DNA of 64,000 bases from Streptomyces pristinaespiralis (lineage in GTDB: Bacteria > Actinomycetota > Actinomycetes > Streptomycetales > Streptomycetaceae). The DNA is taken from positions 5,701,501 to 5,765,500 of the forward strand of contig NZ_CP011340.1 in assembly GCF_001278075.1 (NCBI RefSeq), given 5' to 3'. This document shows positions 1 through 7,658 of this stretch, piece by piece. The position numbers and the translations under genes are program-made. Each line of letters begins with the position of its first letter. Position 1 is the first letter of the stretch. Below the pieces are notes generated by a model. That model made no database searches. It saw nothing but the letters and a program-made list of their open reading frames with translations, and was not told where the DNA came from.

Positions 1-1
1 C

Positions 2-643
2 TGGCACCAGGAGATGGCGCTGCGCCCGGCCGGCGGCCAGTCGTTCTCCGGCGACTTCGTGGTCGCCGCCCGCACGAACGGCGGCCGCACCCTGGAGGTC
101 GTTCTCACGGACGTGTCCGGCAAGGGGATGGACGCGGCGTCACGGGCCCTGTTGCTGTCCGGGGCGTTCGGCGGACTGCTGGGCTCGCTGCCGCCGCACG
201 GCTTCCTCCCCGCGGCCAACGGCTATCTGCTGCGGCAGGACTGGGAGGAGGGCTTCGCCACGTCCATCCACCTTGTGCTCGACCTCGACTCCGGGGACTA
301 CGAGTTGCTGTCAGCGGGACATCTGCCCGCGCTCCAGCTCCACGCCGGCAGCGGCCGCTGGGAGGAGATGGCCGCGGAGGGCCCGCTCCTCGGGGTCTAC
401 GACGCCGCCCAGTTCGACCCGGTCAAGGGCTCCCTGCGCCCCGGCGACGTGCTGATGCTGTTCACCGACGGTCTGGTGGAGGCCTCGGGGCGGGACATCG
501 CAGAGGGCATCGACCGGCTCACCGGGGAGGCGGACCGTTATGTGGCGGCCGGCTTCGAGGGCGCCGCCTGGCACCTGATCGAAGCCGTCGCCAAGGACGT
601 CAACGACGATCGGGCACTGCTGCTGCTGTGCCGTCAGGCGTGA
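2..643 (+). CDS. SpoIIE-type PP2C serine phosphatase, C-terminal part (5' end outside window)
   Basis: The reading frame is open from the first bases of the window, so this is the 3' portion of a longer gene. The visible 213 or so residues form most of a SpoIIE/RsbU PP2C domain. The metal-binding landmarks are present in order: SGDF, DVSGKGMDAASRA, a central SAGHLPAL segment, LFTDGLVEA and a terminal DDRALLLL. Family members dephosphorylate anti-sigma-factor antagonists or similar phosphoserine proteins, often under control of an N-terminal sensor that cannot be seen here. The last 44 bp overlap the 3' end of the convergent antiporter gene. Confidence 0.88.
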   Translation, partial: WHQEMALRPAGGQSFSGDFVVAARTNGGRTLEVVLTDVSGKGMDAASRALLLSGAFGGLLGSLPPHGFLPAANGYLLRQDWEEGFATSIHLVLDLDSGDYELLSAGHLPALQLHAGSGRWEEMAAEGPLLGVYDAAQFDPVKGSLRPGDVLMLFTDGLVEASGRDIAEGIDRLTGEADRYVAAGFEGAAWHLIEAVAKDVNDDRALLLLCRQA

Positions 644-1904
644 GGGCGGCCGGGCCGCCCGTTCCCCCTTCCCCGCCTCCGCTCCGGCCCGGCAGGATCC
701 TGGCCAGCCAGTACGACCTACCCACCGCGAGCGGCGCGAGGACCGCGAGGATCAGCACGTAACCGGCGATGAACGGCGAGAGCCGGTCGTCCAGTCCGGC
801 GCCCGCCGCCATCGTCGCGAGGATCAGGGCGAACTCCCCCCGGGCGAGCAGGGTGGTGGAGATGTTGGCGGCCTGCAGGGTGTCGAAGCGGTGGAGCCGC
901 GCGGTGATCAGACCGGAGGCCACGTTCATCAGGACGGTCACGGCGACGGCCGCGAGGACCGGCCACAGGACGACCGGCAGGTCGCCCGGGTCGATGGACA
1001 GACCGAACGCGAAGAAGAAGATCGCGCCGAAGGCGTCGCGCAGCGGATGGACCAGCTTGCGGATGCGCTCGCCCGACGTGGTGCTGCCGAGCATCAGACC
1101 GACCATGAACGCGCCGATGGCGTCCGCGACGCCGAACCAGTCGGAGACGCCGGCCACGAAGACGGCCGCGCCGAGGAACGAGATGACGAGCAACTCGTCG
1201 TCACGGGTGTCGATCAGGCGGCCCACGACACGGGTGCCGAAGCGCGCGGCCAGCGCGAGCAGCAGCAGGAAGCCGAAGGCCTTCCCTCCGTCCATGAGCG
1301 CCGCGGCCGGACTGTCCGCGCCGGACAGGATGGGCTGGAGCGCTGCCAGGTAGAGGGCCAGGAAGATGTCGTCGACGACGATGATCCCGAGGATCGGCCT
1401 GGTCTCGCTGTTGCCCAGCCGGCCGAGATCGACGAGGACCTTGGTCACGATGGCCGAGGACGAGATGCCGATGACGCCTGCGAGCACCAGCGCCTCCGAG
1501 GTTCCCCATCCGAGTGCGAAGCCGAAGGCGAGCCCCGCCCCCACGTTCAGCGCCAGATACGCCGATCCGGCCAGCACCATCTTGCGACCGCCCGCTTTGA
1601 GGTCGTCGAGATGGAACTCCAGGCCGAGGTAGAAGAGCAGCAGCACGAGACCGAGCGCGGAGAGCATCTCGAGATCGTGCGGGTCGGAGACGAGGACGAC
1701 CCCGGGAGTGTGGGGGCCGAGGAGGATGCCGGCCAGGATGAACAGGGGGATGGTCGGCAGTCCGATACGGCCGCCGAGGCGGGCGAGGACGGCGGCGGCG
1801 AGGAAGGCGCCGCCCATGGCTATGAGCGTGTCTGCGTGGCCGATGAGCTCAGTCCCTTCGAATCGCGCAGCACGACGGTCTCCGGGCACGCCGCGTTGCG
1901 TCAA
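600..1904 (-). CDS. CPA2-family cation:proton antiporter
   Basis: A membrane protein of up to 434 residues with about 12 hydrophobic segments and the KefB/CPA2 pattern: LPTIPLFILAGILLGPHTPG near the N-terminus, LLLFYLGLEF, then SSSAIVTKVLVDLG and VVDDIFLALYL mid-protein. Such proteins exchange Na+ or K+ for protons across the cytoplasmic membrane. No C-terminal RCK/TrkA domain is present, so it is a short-form transporter. The start is uncertain. The longest frame begins at a TTG at 1904 without a clear ribosome site. An in-frame ATG at 1817 begins directly at the first membrane helix. The 3' end overlaps the phosphatase gene tail to tail. Confidence 0.85.
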   Translation of the reverse strand: MTQRGVPGDRRAARFEGTELIGHADTLIAMGGAFLAAAVLARLGGRIGLPTIPLFILAGILLGPHTPGVVLVSDPHDLEMLSALGLVLLLFYLGLEFHLDDLKAGGRKMVLAGSAYLALNVGAGLAFGFALGWGTSEALVLAGVIGISSSAIVTKVLVDLGRLGNSETRPILGIIVVDDIFLALYLAALQPILSGADSPAAALMDGGKAFGFLLLLALAARFGTRVVGRLIDTRDDELLVISFLGAAVFVAGVSDWFGVADAIGAFMVGLMLGSTTSGERIRKLVHPLRDAFGAIFFFAFGLSIDPGDLPVVLWPVLAAVAVTVLMNVASGLITARLHRFDTLQAANISTTLLARGEFALILATMAAGAGLDDRLSPFIAGYVLILAVLAPLAVGRSYWLARILPGRSGGGEGGTGGPAALTPDGTAAAVPDRR

Positions 1905-1927
1905 GAGATGGTCAAGGAAAGGTCAGT

Positions 1928-1948
1928 AATTAGTTTACCAAACGATTA
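1928..1948. promoter_or_regulatory. AT-rich imperfect palindrome in a divergent intergenic region
   Basis: GTTT-ACC-AAAC at 1933-1943 lies inside a wider imperfect palindrome in an AT-rich patch between the divergent antiporter and HD-domain genes. It looks like an operator for a winged-helix regulator, but no regulator gene lies beside it. A TTGACG hexamer follows at 1950-1955 and a TACAGT at 1991-1996, close before the HD-gene start. Confidence 0.35.
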
Positions 1949-2002
1949 TTTGACGGTCCCGTGGGCCGATCCGGGTCCGCCGCCGCGGCGTACAGTCGTG
2001 CC

Positions 2003-2476
2003 ATGTCCGAGCAGATGCTGACCCTGGCCGAGGTCGAGGCCATCGCCCGCGAGGCCCACGCCGCCCAGCGGGACAAGGCCGGACGGCCCTACGTGGAACA
2101 CGTCGCGGCCGTCGCGGAGGGCGTACGCGCCCGGGGCGGGAGCCCGGACCAGATCGCCGCCGGCTGGCTCCACGACGCGGTGGAGGACGACGTGTTGAGC
2201 CGCGAATGGCTGCAACAGGCAGCGCTGCCGCAGCCCGTCAAGGAGATGGTCCTCGCGCTCACCAAGGGCGAGGGCGAGGACCTGGAGACGTACACCCGGC
2301 GCATCCTGGCAACGCCCGGCGCGCTGCTGGTCAAACAGTCCGACCTGGCCCACAACTCCGACCCCGCGCGCCTGGCACTGCTCGACGAGGCGACGCGGGA
2401 CAGACTGACGAAGAAGTACGCCAGGACCCGCGAACTGCTCGGCCTGACAGCCGAAAAGGGGCCGGCGGCCGGCTGA
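2003..2476 (+). CDS. Small HD-domain phosphohydrolase (RelA/SpoT-hydrolase-like)
   Basis: A 157-residue stand-alone HD domain. The metal ligands read as VEHVAAV (first His), WLHDAVEDD (HD with the following ED pair) and VKQSDLAHNSDP (last Asp). This is the H...HD-ED...D layout of the hydrolase half of RelA/SpoT and of MESH1-type small alarmone hydrolases, so (p)ppGpp or NADPH hydrolysis is the likely chemistry, although substrate cannot be read from sequence. I chose the ATG at 2003 because the fold starts there. A TACAGT ends 6 nt upstream, which suggests a leaderless message. The stop codon lies inside a strong terminator hairpin. Confidence 0.78.
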   Translation: MSEQMLTLAEVEAIAREAHAAQRDKAGRPYVEHVAAVAEGVRARGGSPDQIAAGWLHDAVEDDVLSREWLQQAALPQPVKEMVLALTKGEGEDLETYTRRILATPGALLVKQSDLAHNSDPARLALLDEATRDRLTKKYARTRELLGLTAEKGPAAG

Positions 2477-2494
2477 GAGCCGGCCGCCGGCCCC
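2458..2494. terminator. 17-bp perfect hairpin overlapping the HD-gene stop codon
   Basis: Arms 2458-2474 and 2478-2494 are exact complements with a 3-nt loop. The loop region includes part of the stop codon. It sits between two convergent genes and should terminate from both sides. There is no U-tract. Confidence 0.75.
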
Positions 2495-2515
2495 CCGGCG
2501 GGTCGTTCCTGGCCG

Positions 2516-3682
2516 CTACCGGCGCGGCCCCGCCTCCGCCGCGTCCTGGCGGAACGCCCACTTCATCTCGGGCTCCGTGACGCACTTCAGCGCCCGGCGC
2601 ACCGGCGGCGAGCACAGCAGGGTCACCATGCCCGCCGCGAAGACCGTCACCACCACCAGACCGACCGGGCCGCCGAGCCACTTCTGGCTCTCGAACAGCC
2701 CCGAGTAGTCGGCGGCCTTGACGACGAAACCGTGCAGCAGGTAGCCGCTGATGGTCCCGGTGCCCAGCACCGTGAACCAGGCCCGGCGGCCGGGCACCAG
2801 CGCGAGGAACGCGGCGCTCAGCAGCACGGCGCACCCGAAGAACGCGATGATCACCACGAGCCCCGACCACCACGGCCAGCCCAGGTCCTGCACGCTGCTG
2901 GAGCGGTAGAACCAGCCGAGATCGACCCGGGGCGCCACCCAGTACGCGAACACCAGCGCCACGGCGAAGACCGGAACGGCCAGCAGCCGCACCTCGCGCC
3001 GGCGCAGCATCCGGAAGTGCTCCGGCTTCAGGCACAGGCCCAGCACGAAGAACGGCAGGAACTGCAGCACGCGCGCGAGGTTGAGGTCCGCCCCGATGTC
3101 CGGGCTGAGCGTGGCCAGTGCGCCGATGGCCAGCGCGATCGGCAGCGGCCACCGCACGATCCGCCACAGCGGGGTGGTGAGCCGCCAGATGAACAACGCG
3201 GCCAGGAACCACGTCAGGTAGTACGGGTCGAGCAGGCTGATCGGCTGGGACGGGTCGTCGTTCCCGTACCGGGCGAAGAGGGAGTAGGCCACCTCGAAGA
3301 CGACGTACGGCAGCGCGATGCCGGTGAGCAGTCGTCTGAGCTGATGCGGTTTGCCCTGGTAACTCCGGGAGAAGTAGCCGGAGACGAGGATGAAGGCCGG
3401 CATGTGGAAGGTGTAGATCACCATGTACAGGGCACGCGTGGCCCTGCTGCCCTCCATCACCGGCTCCCAGGCGTGGGCCACGGCCACCAGCACGATCGCC
3501 AGGTACTTCGCGTTGTCGAAGTAGGCGTCCCGTCCGGTGGCCCCGGGGGCCGTCCGCGGAGCGGACTTCAGGCCACTCGTGGCAGGGGCGAGAGCGGTCG
3601 CCGCCCGGCTCGTCGGGGTGGTCTCGGGCTCCTTGACCTCGGGTGCCGGAGCCCTCTCGTATCCATGCGCAGCGTGGAACAT
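2516..3682 (-). CDS. Membrane acyltransferase family 3 protein
   Basis: A 388-residue protein with a variable Pro/Ala/Thr-rich N-terminal tail of about 45 residues, then roughly ten hydrophobic helices. The acyltransferase-3 hallmark opens the core: RDAYFDNAKYLAIVLVAVAHAW, with the catalytic-type His, followed by FHMPAFILVSGYFSR. It resembles the fucose-4-O-acetylase-like branch, which transfers acetyl groups to sugars at the membrane. The substrate is unknown. A TAGGGT -10 element ends 7 nt before the ATG, so the mRNA is probably leaderless. Confidence 0.82.
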   Translation of the reverse strand: MFHAAHGYERAPAPEVKEPETTPTSRAATALAPATSGLKSAPRTAPGATGRDAYFDNAKYLAIVLVAVAHAWEPVMEGSRATRALYMVIYTFHMPAFILVSGYFSRSYQGKPHQLRRLLTGIALPYVVFEVAYSLFARYGNDDPSQPISLLDPYYLTWFLAALFIWRLTTPLWRIVRWPLPIALAIGALATLSPDIGADLNLARVLQFLPFFVLGLCLKPEHFRMLRRREVRLLAVPVFAVALVFAYWVAPRVDLGWFYRSSSVQDLGWPWWSGLVVIIAFFGCAVLLSAAFLALVPGRRAWFTVLGTGTISGYLLHGFVVKAADYSGLFESQKWLGGPVGLVVVTVFAAGMVTLLCSPPVRRALKCVTEPEMKWAFRQDAAEAGPRR

Positions 3683-3689
3683 TCAAGGC

Positions 3690-3718
3690 ACCCTAGCCGC
3701 GCCTATTCGATTTCGTAA
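3690..3718 (-). promoter_or_regulatory. Promoter of the acyltransferase gene
   Basis: On the minus strand TTACGA (3713-3718) and TAGGGT (3690-3695) are separated by 17 nt. The start codon follows after 7 nt, as expected of a leaderless vegetative promoter. Confidence 0.5.
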
Positions 3719-4106
3719 AACACGCGGGGCACCTGCCCTATTCGAATCTGACACAGGCGCCAACGGGCCTGTATGCCCTAGTTAATCCCGCTTAAACAGG
3801 GCATATCGCCCGGGCTGTTCGTCGAGGTGAATTACCTCACGGAGAGGCTTCGAATTTCTCGTGACCAAAGTGTGGGGACAGTGAAACGATCACGTCGAAT
3901 TCCTTCCCGTATTTCACTCGCCCGGCCCCGCCGGTACGGCCGCCTCCCGTGCGCCGTCCGGGGCGGGTTGGCGTGATCTTGTCCAGGACGGTTCGTCACC
4001 GGGCAACAGGGGCAGGGGGGTTGGTGGCACGATGGTGCAGGCGGGAGTGTGCTGGGCCGTGCGCTCCCGGGCCGGCAAGGCGGACCGACCGAGGGTGTGA
4101 TCAGTT
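3719..4106. other. Gene-free stretch with two inverted repeats
   Basis: No gene is seen here. The stretch contains TATGCCCT (3772-3779) and its exact complement AGGGCATA (3798-3805), 18 nt apart around an AT-rich centre. It also holds GAGGT-GAATT-ACCTC at 3824-3838. Either could bind a dimeric regulator of the acyltransferase or of the small membrane gene downstream. GAGGG at 4091-4095 is the likely ribosome site of the next gene. Confidence 0.4.
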
Positions 4107-4301
4107 GTGGCCATTTCACTGTCAGTGGTGCTTCTGTTGGCGATCGTCCTCGTGGTGCTGATCCGCGGCGGCTCCATCAAGGCCGGACCCGCGATCGTGG
4201 CGGTCCTCTTCGGCTTCTTCCTCGCCTCGACGGGCATGGCCCCGTCGATCAACAGATTCATGAACTCGATAGCCGAGACGATCAATCAGATCAGCTTCTG
4301 A
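4107..4301 (+). CDS. Small two-helix membrane protein
   Basis: A 64-residue protein beginning with GTG. Residues 2-18 form one hydrophobic helix and about 28-44 a second, joined by the basic loop RGGSIKAGP and followed by a short amphipathic tail. I do not recognise a named family with confidence, though very similar small proteins are common in Streptomyces. A 19-bp terminator follows about 100 nt downstream. No function is proposed. Confidence 0.7.
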   Translation: MAISLSVVLLLAIVLVVLIRGGSIKAGPAIVAVLFGFFLASTGMAPSINRFMNSIAETINQISF

Positions 4302-4404
4302 GGCCACCGCCGGGGCGCCGGCTCCCGCGACCGGTTTCCCGTGATCACCTTCGGCGACCGCCTTCCGGGAGGCCGTGCCCGGCGCGGCGTCCCCGCAGAA
4401 CGAC

Positions 4405-4446
4405 CTCGGGCCCGGCCCGGTGAGTGATCACCGGGCCGGGCCCGAG
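4405..4446. terminator. 19-bp perfect hairpin before the integrative element
   Basis: Arms 4405-4423 and 4428-4446 are exact complements with loop GTGA. The hairpin ends 9 nt before the outer copy of the attachment repeat, so it marks the last host DNA on the left side of the element. Confidence 0.75.
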
Positions 4447-4454
4447 CCGTGCAC

Positions 4455-4499
4455 AGAGCGGGCGACGGGAATCGAACCCGCGTAGCTGGTTTGGAAGAC
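4455..4499. repeat. Outer attachment-site copy (displaced tRNA-Gly 3' end)
   Basis: These 45 bp match 8713-8757 with one difference (G at 4488 against A at 8746). The copy contains only the 3' half of the tRNA and anticodon region, followed by unrelated DNA, so it is the att site left at the far end of the integrated element and not a working tRNA gene. Confidence 0.88.
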
Positions 4500-4691
4500 G
4501 CCATATGCGGATGCCCGCTGAGCTGCGAGGCTGTGACCTGCGGGGGAGCCCTCAACTGTCGGCTCTTCCCCGTGGTTCCCCGCTCGTACCCTGCTGATCG
4601 GGCACGCAGGGGGCACGCCGTGGGGAACGTGGCTGCACCTACGATGTCGAGCCGTCAGGTTGTCGGCTTGCCGTGGATGTGGGGAAGTGGC

Positions 4692-5087
4692 GTGAAGGTT
4701 CCAGTGGCCTTGATCGGCTCTCGGGTGGACCGCACGTCATTTGATCAGCAGGTGCGGCTGAGCCTGTGTGCCCTCGACCCGGACGAGGGATACCGGCTGG
4801 ATGCCGAGCTGGTGCTGGAGACGCCGTTCCTGCTCCGGGACGCTGCCGGCGAGTGGCACGAGCTGGACCCCGGCACAGGAGTGAGCCTCGCACCTGTCCT
4901 GGCGCTCTACGGACAGTCGGTCACTTCGGTCGACGTGCGCGACAGCGGCGCGTTGGTCGTCGACTTCCAAGATGGCGCCGGGCTCTGGGTCGGCCCGGAC
5001 CCACAGTATGAGTCGTGGCATCTGACCGGACACGGAATCGACCCGATCATGGTGGGCCCTGGGGGCGAGGAGGACTGGCTGCGCTGA
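4692..5087 (+). CDS. DUF6188-like hypothetical protein (element cargo)
   Basis: A 131-residue protein with a beta-rich pattern: VDRTSFDQQVRLSL, LETPFLL, HELDPGTGVSLAPVLALYGQ, then LVVDFQDGAGLWVGPDPQYESWHLTG and a terminal GPGGEEDW. The central LAPVLALYGQ and DPxYExW elements recall the uncharacterised DUF6188 family. I chose the GTG at 4692 because GGGGAAG lies just upstream. ATG codons at 4644 and 4677 are in-frame alternatives. It lies inside the integrative element with no sign of damage. Function is unknown; a link to toxin immunity or regulation would be a guess. Confidence 0.62.
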   Translation: MKVPVALIGSRVDRTSFDQQVRLSLCALDPDEGYRLDAELVLETPFLLRDAAGEWHELDPGTGVSLAPVLALYGQSVTSVDVRDSGALVVDFQDGAGLWVGPDPQYESWHLTGHGIDPIMVGPGGEEDWLR

Positions 5088-5153
5088 CTGACGCCAGCAA
5101 GGGTGGCGCGGGTGACCTTCGTCATGAGGTGAGGTGGAGAACCTGTAACAGGC

Positions 5154-6239
5154 CTAGCCGTTCGGCGGGACCCCACGCGCGCCGGTTCGCGTTGCACCCT
5201 TCCATTTCACACCGGTCAGCTTGGCGCCACGGAAGTCGGCGTTCGTCAGGTCCGCGTTCCTCAGGTCCGCGTTCCTCAGGTCCGCGCCACGAAGATCCGC
5301 ACCGTGCAAGTGTGCGTGACGAAGGTCTACCTTGTTCATCTTGGCGTTCCGCAGATCCACCCCGTCCAGAACGGCGAACTGAAGATCGACGCAATCTATT
5401 TCCTTGATCACACCGGTCTCGTCACTCTCGAACCCCCCGCAGGTCATGTCTGCTCTGCGAAGGCTCGCGCCTGTGAGATCCGCCAATACGAGGCTCGCGC
5501 CTGCGAGACTCGCACCGCTGAGGTTGACCTCATCTAGATATGCCTCGTCCAGGTTCGCGTAGACCAGGGACGCCTTGCGGAGGTCCGCGCCAGACAGATA
5601 GGCAGAGCGGAGGTCCGCTTCGGACAAGTCCACCTCGGGGAGGTTGATGGGGGCCTTGTCGGTGAAGTGGAGGCCACGTAGATCGGTTTTGCTCAAGTCG
5701 ATGACCGTCCCGCTGTCGCGGTCGGGGCGGCGTCTAGCCAGCGTGGCGATTGCTGCGCGGACATCGACCCGTGGTGCGTGAGGGTCGGAGTTCTCAGGCC
5801 TCAGGCTCTCAGGCGGCTCTTTCAGGCTCTCTGTGCTCGAGCCGGCGTGCCGCTGTGCGAAAGCGGCCAGTACGGAGACGACAGTAGGGTGGTCTCGGGC
5901 GGAGTCCTGCATGATGCGCTGCAGCGCGTAAATGCCCCCCAGTCGAACATCTAGGGACTCTGATCCCAAATTGTCGATAGCGGCATTGAACCTGTTGGTG
6001 ATCTGCCCGTGCTCGGAGATCCGTAGCTCCTTGTTGGCCTGTCCGACCTGCATCCAGGTGAACAGCAGCGCGCCCAGAGCGGCGAGCCCCGGCAGGCTGA
6101 CCACGATCAGAGTGACCAATTGCGTCCGGTCCCTGCCCTCGGACCTGGGCGCTGCCGAGCGGCCGAGCGACCGACGTCGGCGGACACGACGCCGACGAGC
6201 GATGCGGCGAAGCCCATCGGCACCCAGTTTTCCAGTCAC
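5154..6239 (-). CDS. Membrane-anchored pentapeptide-repeat protein (element cargo)
   Basis: About 361 residues from a GTG at 6239. The N-terminus is strongly basic (many Arg in the first 35 residues). One hydrophobic helix follows at roughly 42-60 (LVTLIVVSLPGLAALGALLF). Next comes a conserved helical block with NRFNAAIDNLGSESLDVRLG, common before pentapeptide repeats in Streptomyces. The C-terminal half is runs of A(D/N)LxxA(D/N)L-type repeats, for example LHGADLRGADLRNADL, which fold as a right-handed beta helix. Some pentapeptide proteins protect DNA gyrase, but most have no known role. The frame is intact although the surrounding element genes are broken. It points opposite to rep-xis-int. 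Confidence 0.82.
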   Translation of the reverse strand: MTGKLGADGLRRIARRRRVRRRRSLGRSAAPRSEGRDRTQLVTLIVVSLPGLAALGALLFTWMQVGQANKELRISEHGQITNRFNAAIDNLGSESLDVRLGGIYALQRIMQDSARDHPTVVSVLAAFAQRHAGSSTESLKEPPESLRPENSDPHAPRVDVRAAIATLARRRPDRDSGTVIDLSKTDLRGLHFTDKAPINLPEVDLSEADLRSAYLSGADLRKASLVYANLDEAYLDEVNLSGASLAGASLVLADLTGASLRRADMTCGGFESDETGVIKEIDCVDLQFAVLDGVDLRNAKMNKVDLRHAHLHGADLRGADLRNADLRNADLTNADFRGAKLTGVKWKGATRTGARGVPPNG

Positions 6240-6263
6240 CTGCCCATCGCATCCCGCGCCCTG

Positions 6264-6735
6264 AGCGTCAGCAACCTCTATTACTCCAGGAAGGATGCTT
6301 ACCTGCTGTGGCCCACGCTCGGGGAGCGTCTCCGGTCGGTGCCGACGCCTCGGGATGAGCTGATCACCTGCTACCCGACCCGCAGCGTCGTCCCGTTCGA
6401 CCTGTGGCGCTCCACGCTCGCGACCGCGGTGGGCGCCATCGACCTGGCGGTCGCGCACCCGCTGTTCCTGGTCGACGCCGTGCGGGACCGCCGACAAGGC
6501 CGCGTCGGGGGTCCGGGTCCGGATCGTCGGCCCCGCCGGCACTTTCCTGGTGACGCTGGTGGACGTCTTCCCCTCGCTCCTGGCCGTGCCGGGCGTCCGG
6601 CTCGCTGAGCACTCCGGGCTGCACGCGGATGTGATGCGGGCGGATACGACCTCCTGGTGACCACGCCCGTTGATGGCCTGGTCCCGGTGCTCTCGCCGGT
6701 CCTACATCTGTGTCGCCTCGGTCCGGCCCCGCTCA
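6264..6735 (+). pseudogene. Remnant of an XRE/DUF5919-type transcriptional regulator
   Basis: Three reading frames must be joined to follow one protein. The first (about 6264-6490) gives YYSRKDAYLLWP, DELITCYPTRS and VPFDLWRSTL. The second (about 6491-6645) gives ADKAASGVRVRIVGPAG and PGVRLAEHSG. The third (about 6650-6735) gives YDLLVTTPVDGLVPVLSP. This order matches the C-terminal ligand or phospholipase-like half of Streptomyces XRE regulators, where the DELxxxYPxRxxVPxDLW segment leads the domain. The helix-turn-helix part is missing or unrecognisable. The regulator sequence stops abruptly where the rep fragment begins. The family call is from memory of the motif. Confidence 0.6.
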
Positions 6736-7451
6736 TATGGCAAGGTCGCCGAGTTCCAAAAGCGCGGTGCCGTGCACTGCCACGCCGTGGTGCGGCTCGA
6801 CGGTCCGGACGGGCCCGACTCTCCGCCCCCTGCCTGGGCCACCGTGCCGCTCGAGGTCGTCCCGGCCGCCGGCCTTTCTCCGGAACGGGAACTGCGCTGG
6901 GGAACACAGGTCGACGTCCAGCCCATTGGCGCGCTCGGACACGAGGACCTGACCGAACAGGCCGTGGCCGCGTATGTGGCCAAGTACGCCACCGAGGCCG
7001 CCGAGACCACGGGCACGGTGGACCGCCGGGTCGTCGAGCTGGGGAACTGGACCGCCTTGGCCTGCCTGCCCACACGCGGCGGCTCATCGAAGTCTGCTGG
7101 GCCCTGGACGGAGACTCCGGACCGGCTGCTGGCGCGCTGGTCGCACATACTCGGCTTCCGCGGCCACTTCTCCACCAAGTCCCGCCGCTACTTCACCACC
7201 CTCGGTGCACTCCGCCAAGTGAGGGCCGACTACCGCGCCCGCCAGGAACGCCAAGCACGCGGACTCCCCGAAGACCTCGACGACTCGGAGGGCTCCACGT
7301 TCGTGCTCGCCCACTGGACCTACGCCGGGCACGCCCACACACCCGGCGAATCCTGGCTCGCCCAATCCATCACCAACGACATCAAGCAAGACCGCCAACT
7401 CGTGCGGGAGCTCCGTGCGGAACTGGACGACTTCGACACCACGGGGGAGTG
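6736..7451 (+). pseudogene. 5'-truncated RepSA-type replication initiator
   Basis: The frame starting YGKVAEFQKRGAVH is the middle and C-terminal part of a RepSA-family rolling-circle initiator. The HUH-type metal motif HCH lies in AVHCHAVVRLDG. The catalytic-Tyr segment YVAKYATEAAE follows, then HFSTKSRRYFTTLGALR and the usual tail with FVLAHWTYAGHAHTPGE. About the first half of the usual protein is missing, and the sequence before 6736 belongs to the regulator remnant. The original stop is not evident, and the frame runs on into the xis gene. Without its N-terminal region it is unlikely to start replication. Confidence 0.78.
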
Positions 7452-7658
7452 GTGGCCACGGAACGACTGCTCACCGTTGACCAGGCCGCCGAACTCCTCG
7501 GCACCACAGTCCGGTTCCCCCGGCGGCTCATCGAGGAACGCCGGATCGAGTACGTCAAGGTCGGCCGCCACGCCCGCATCCCCGAACGGGCCATCGTGGC
7601 GTACATCGAGGCCAACCCAGTTGCGCCGTCTATCCGACAGCTGCGGAGCGTGGCCTGA
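7452..7658 (+). CDS. xis: Excisionase, helix-turn-helix DNA-binding protein
   Basis: A 68-residue protein from GTG: LLTVDQAAELLGTTVRFPRRLI, then ERRIEYVKVGRHARIPERAIVAYIE. This is the compact HTH_17/MerR-like fold of AICE excisionases, which bend the attachment site and bias the integrase towards excision. Its start overlaps the tail of rep, and its stop overlaps the int ATG (TGATG), the normal translational coupling in this element family. It is the only mobility gene here without visible damage. Confidence 0.85.
   Translation: MATERLLTVDQAAELLGTTVRFPRRLIEERRIEYVKVGRHARIPERAIVAYIEANPVAPSIRQLRSVA

Noticed and set aside
4455-4499. A second tRNA-Gly gene
   Set aside because: Only the 3' half matches. 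After 4499 the sequence diverges, so no acceptor or D arm can form; it is the att copy.
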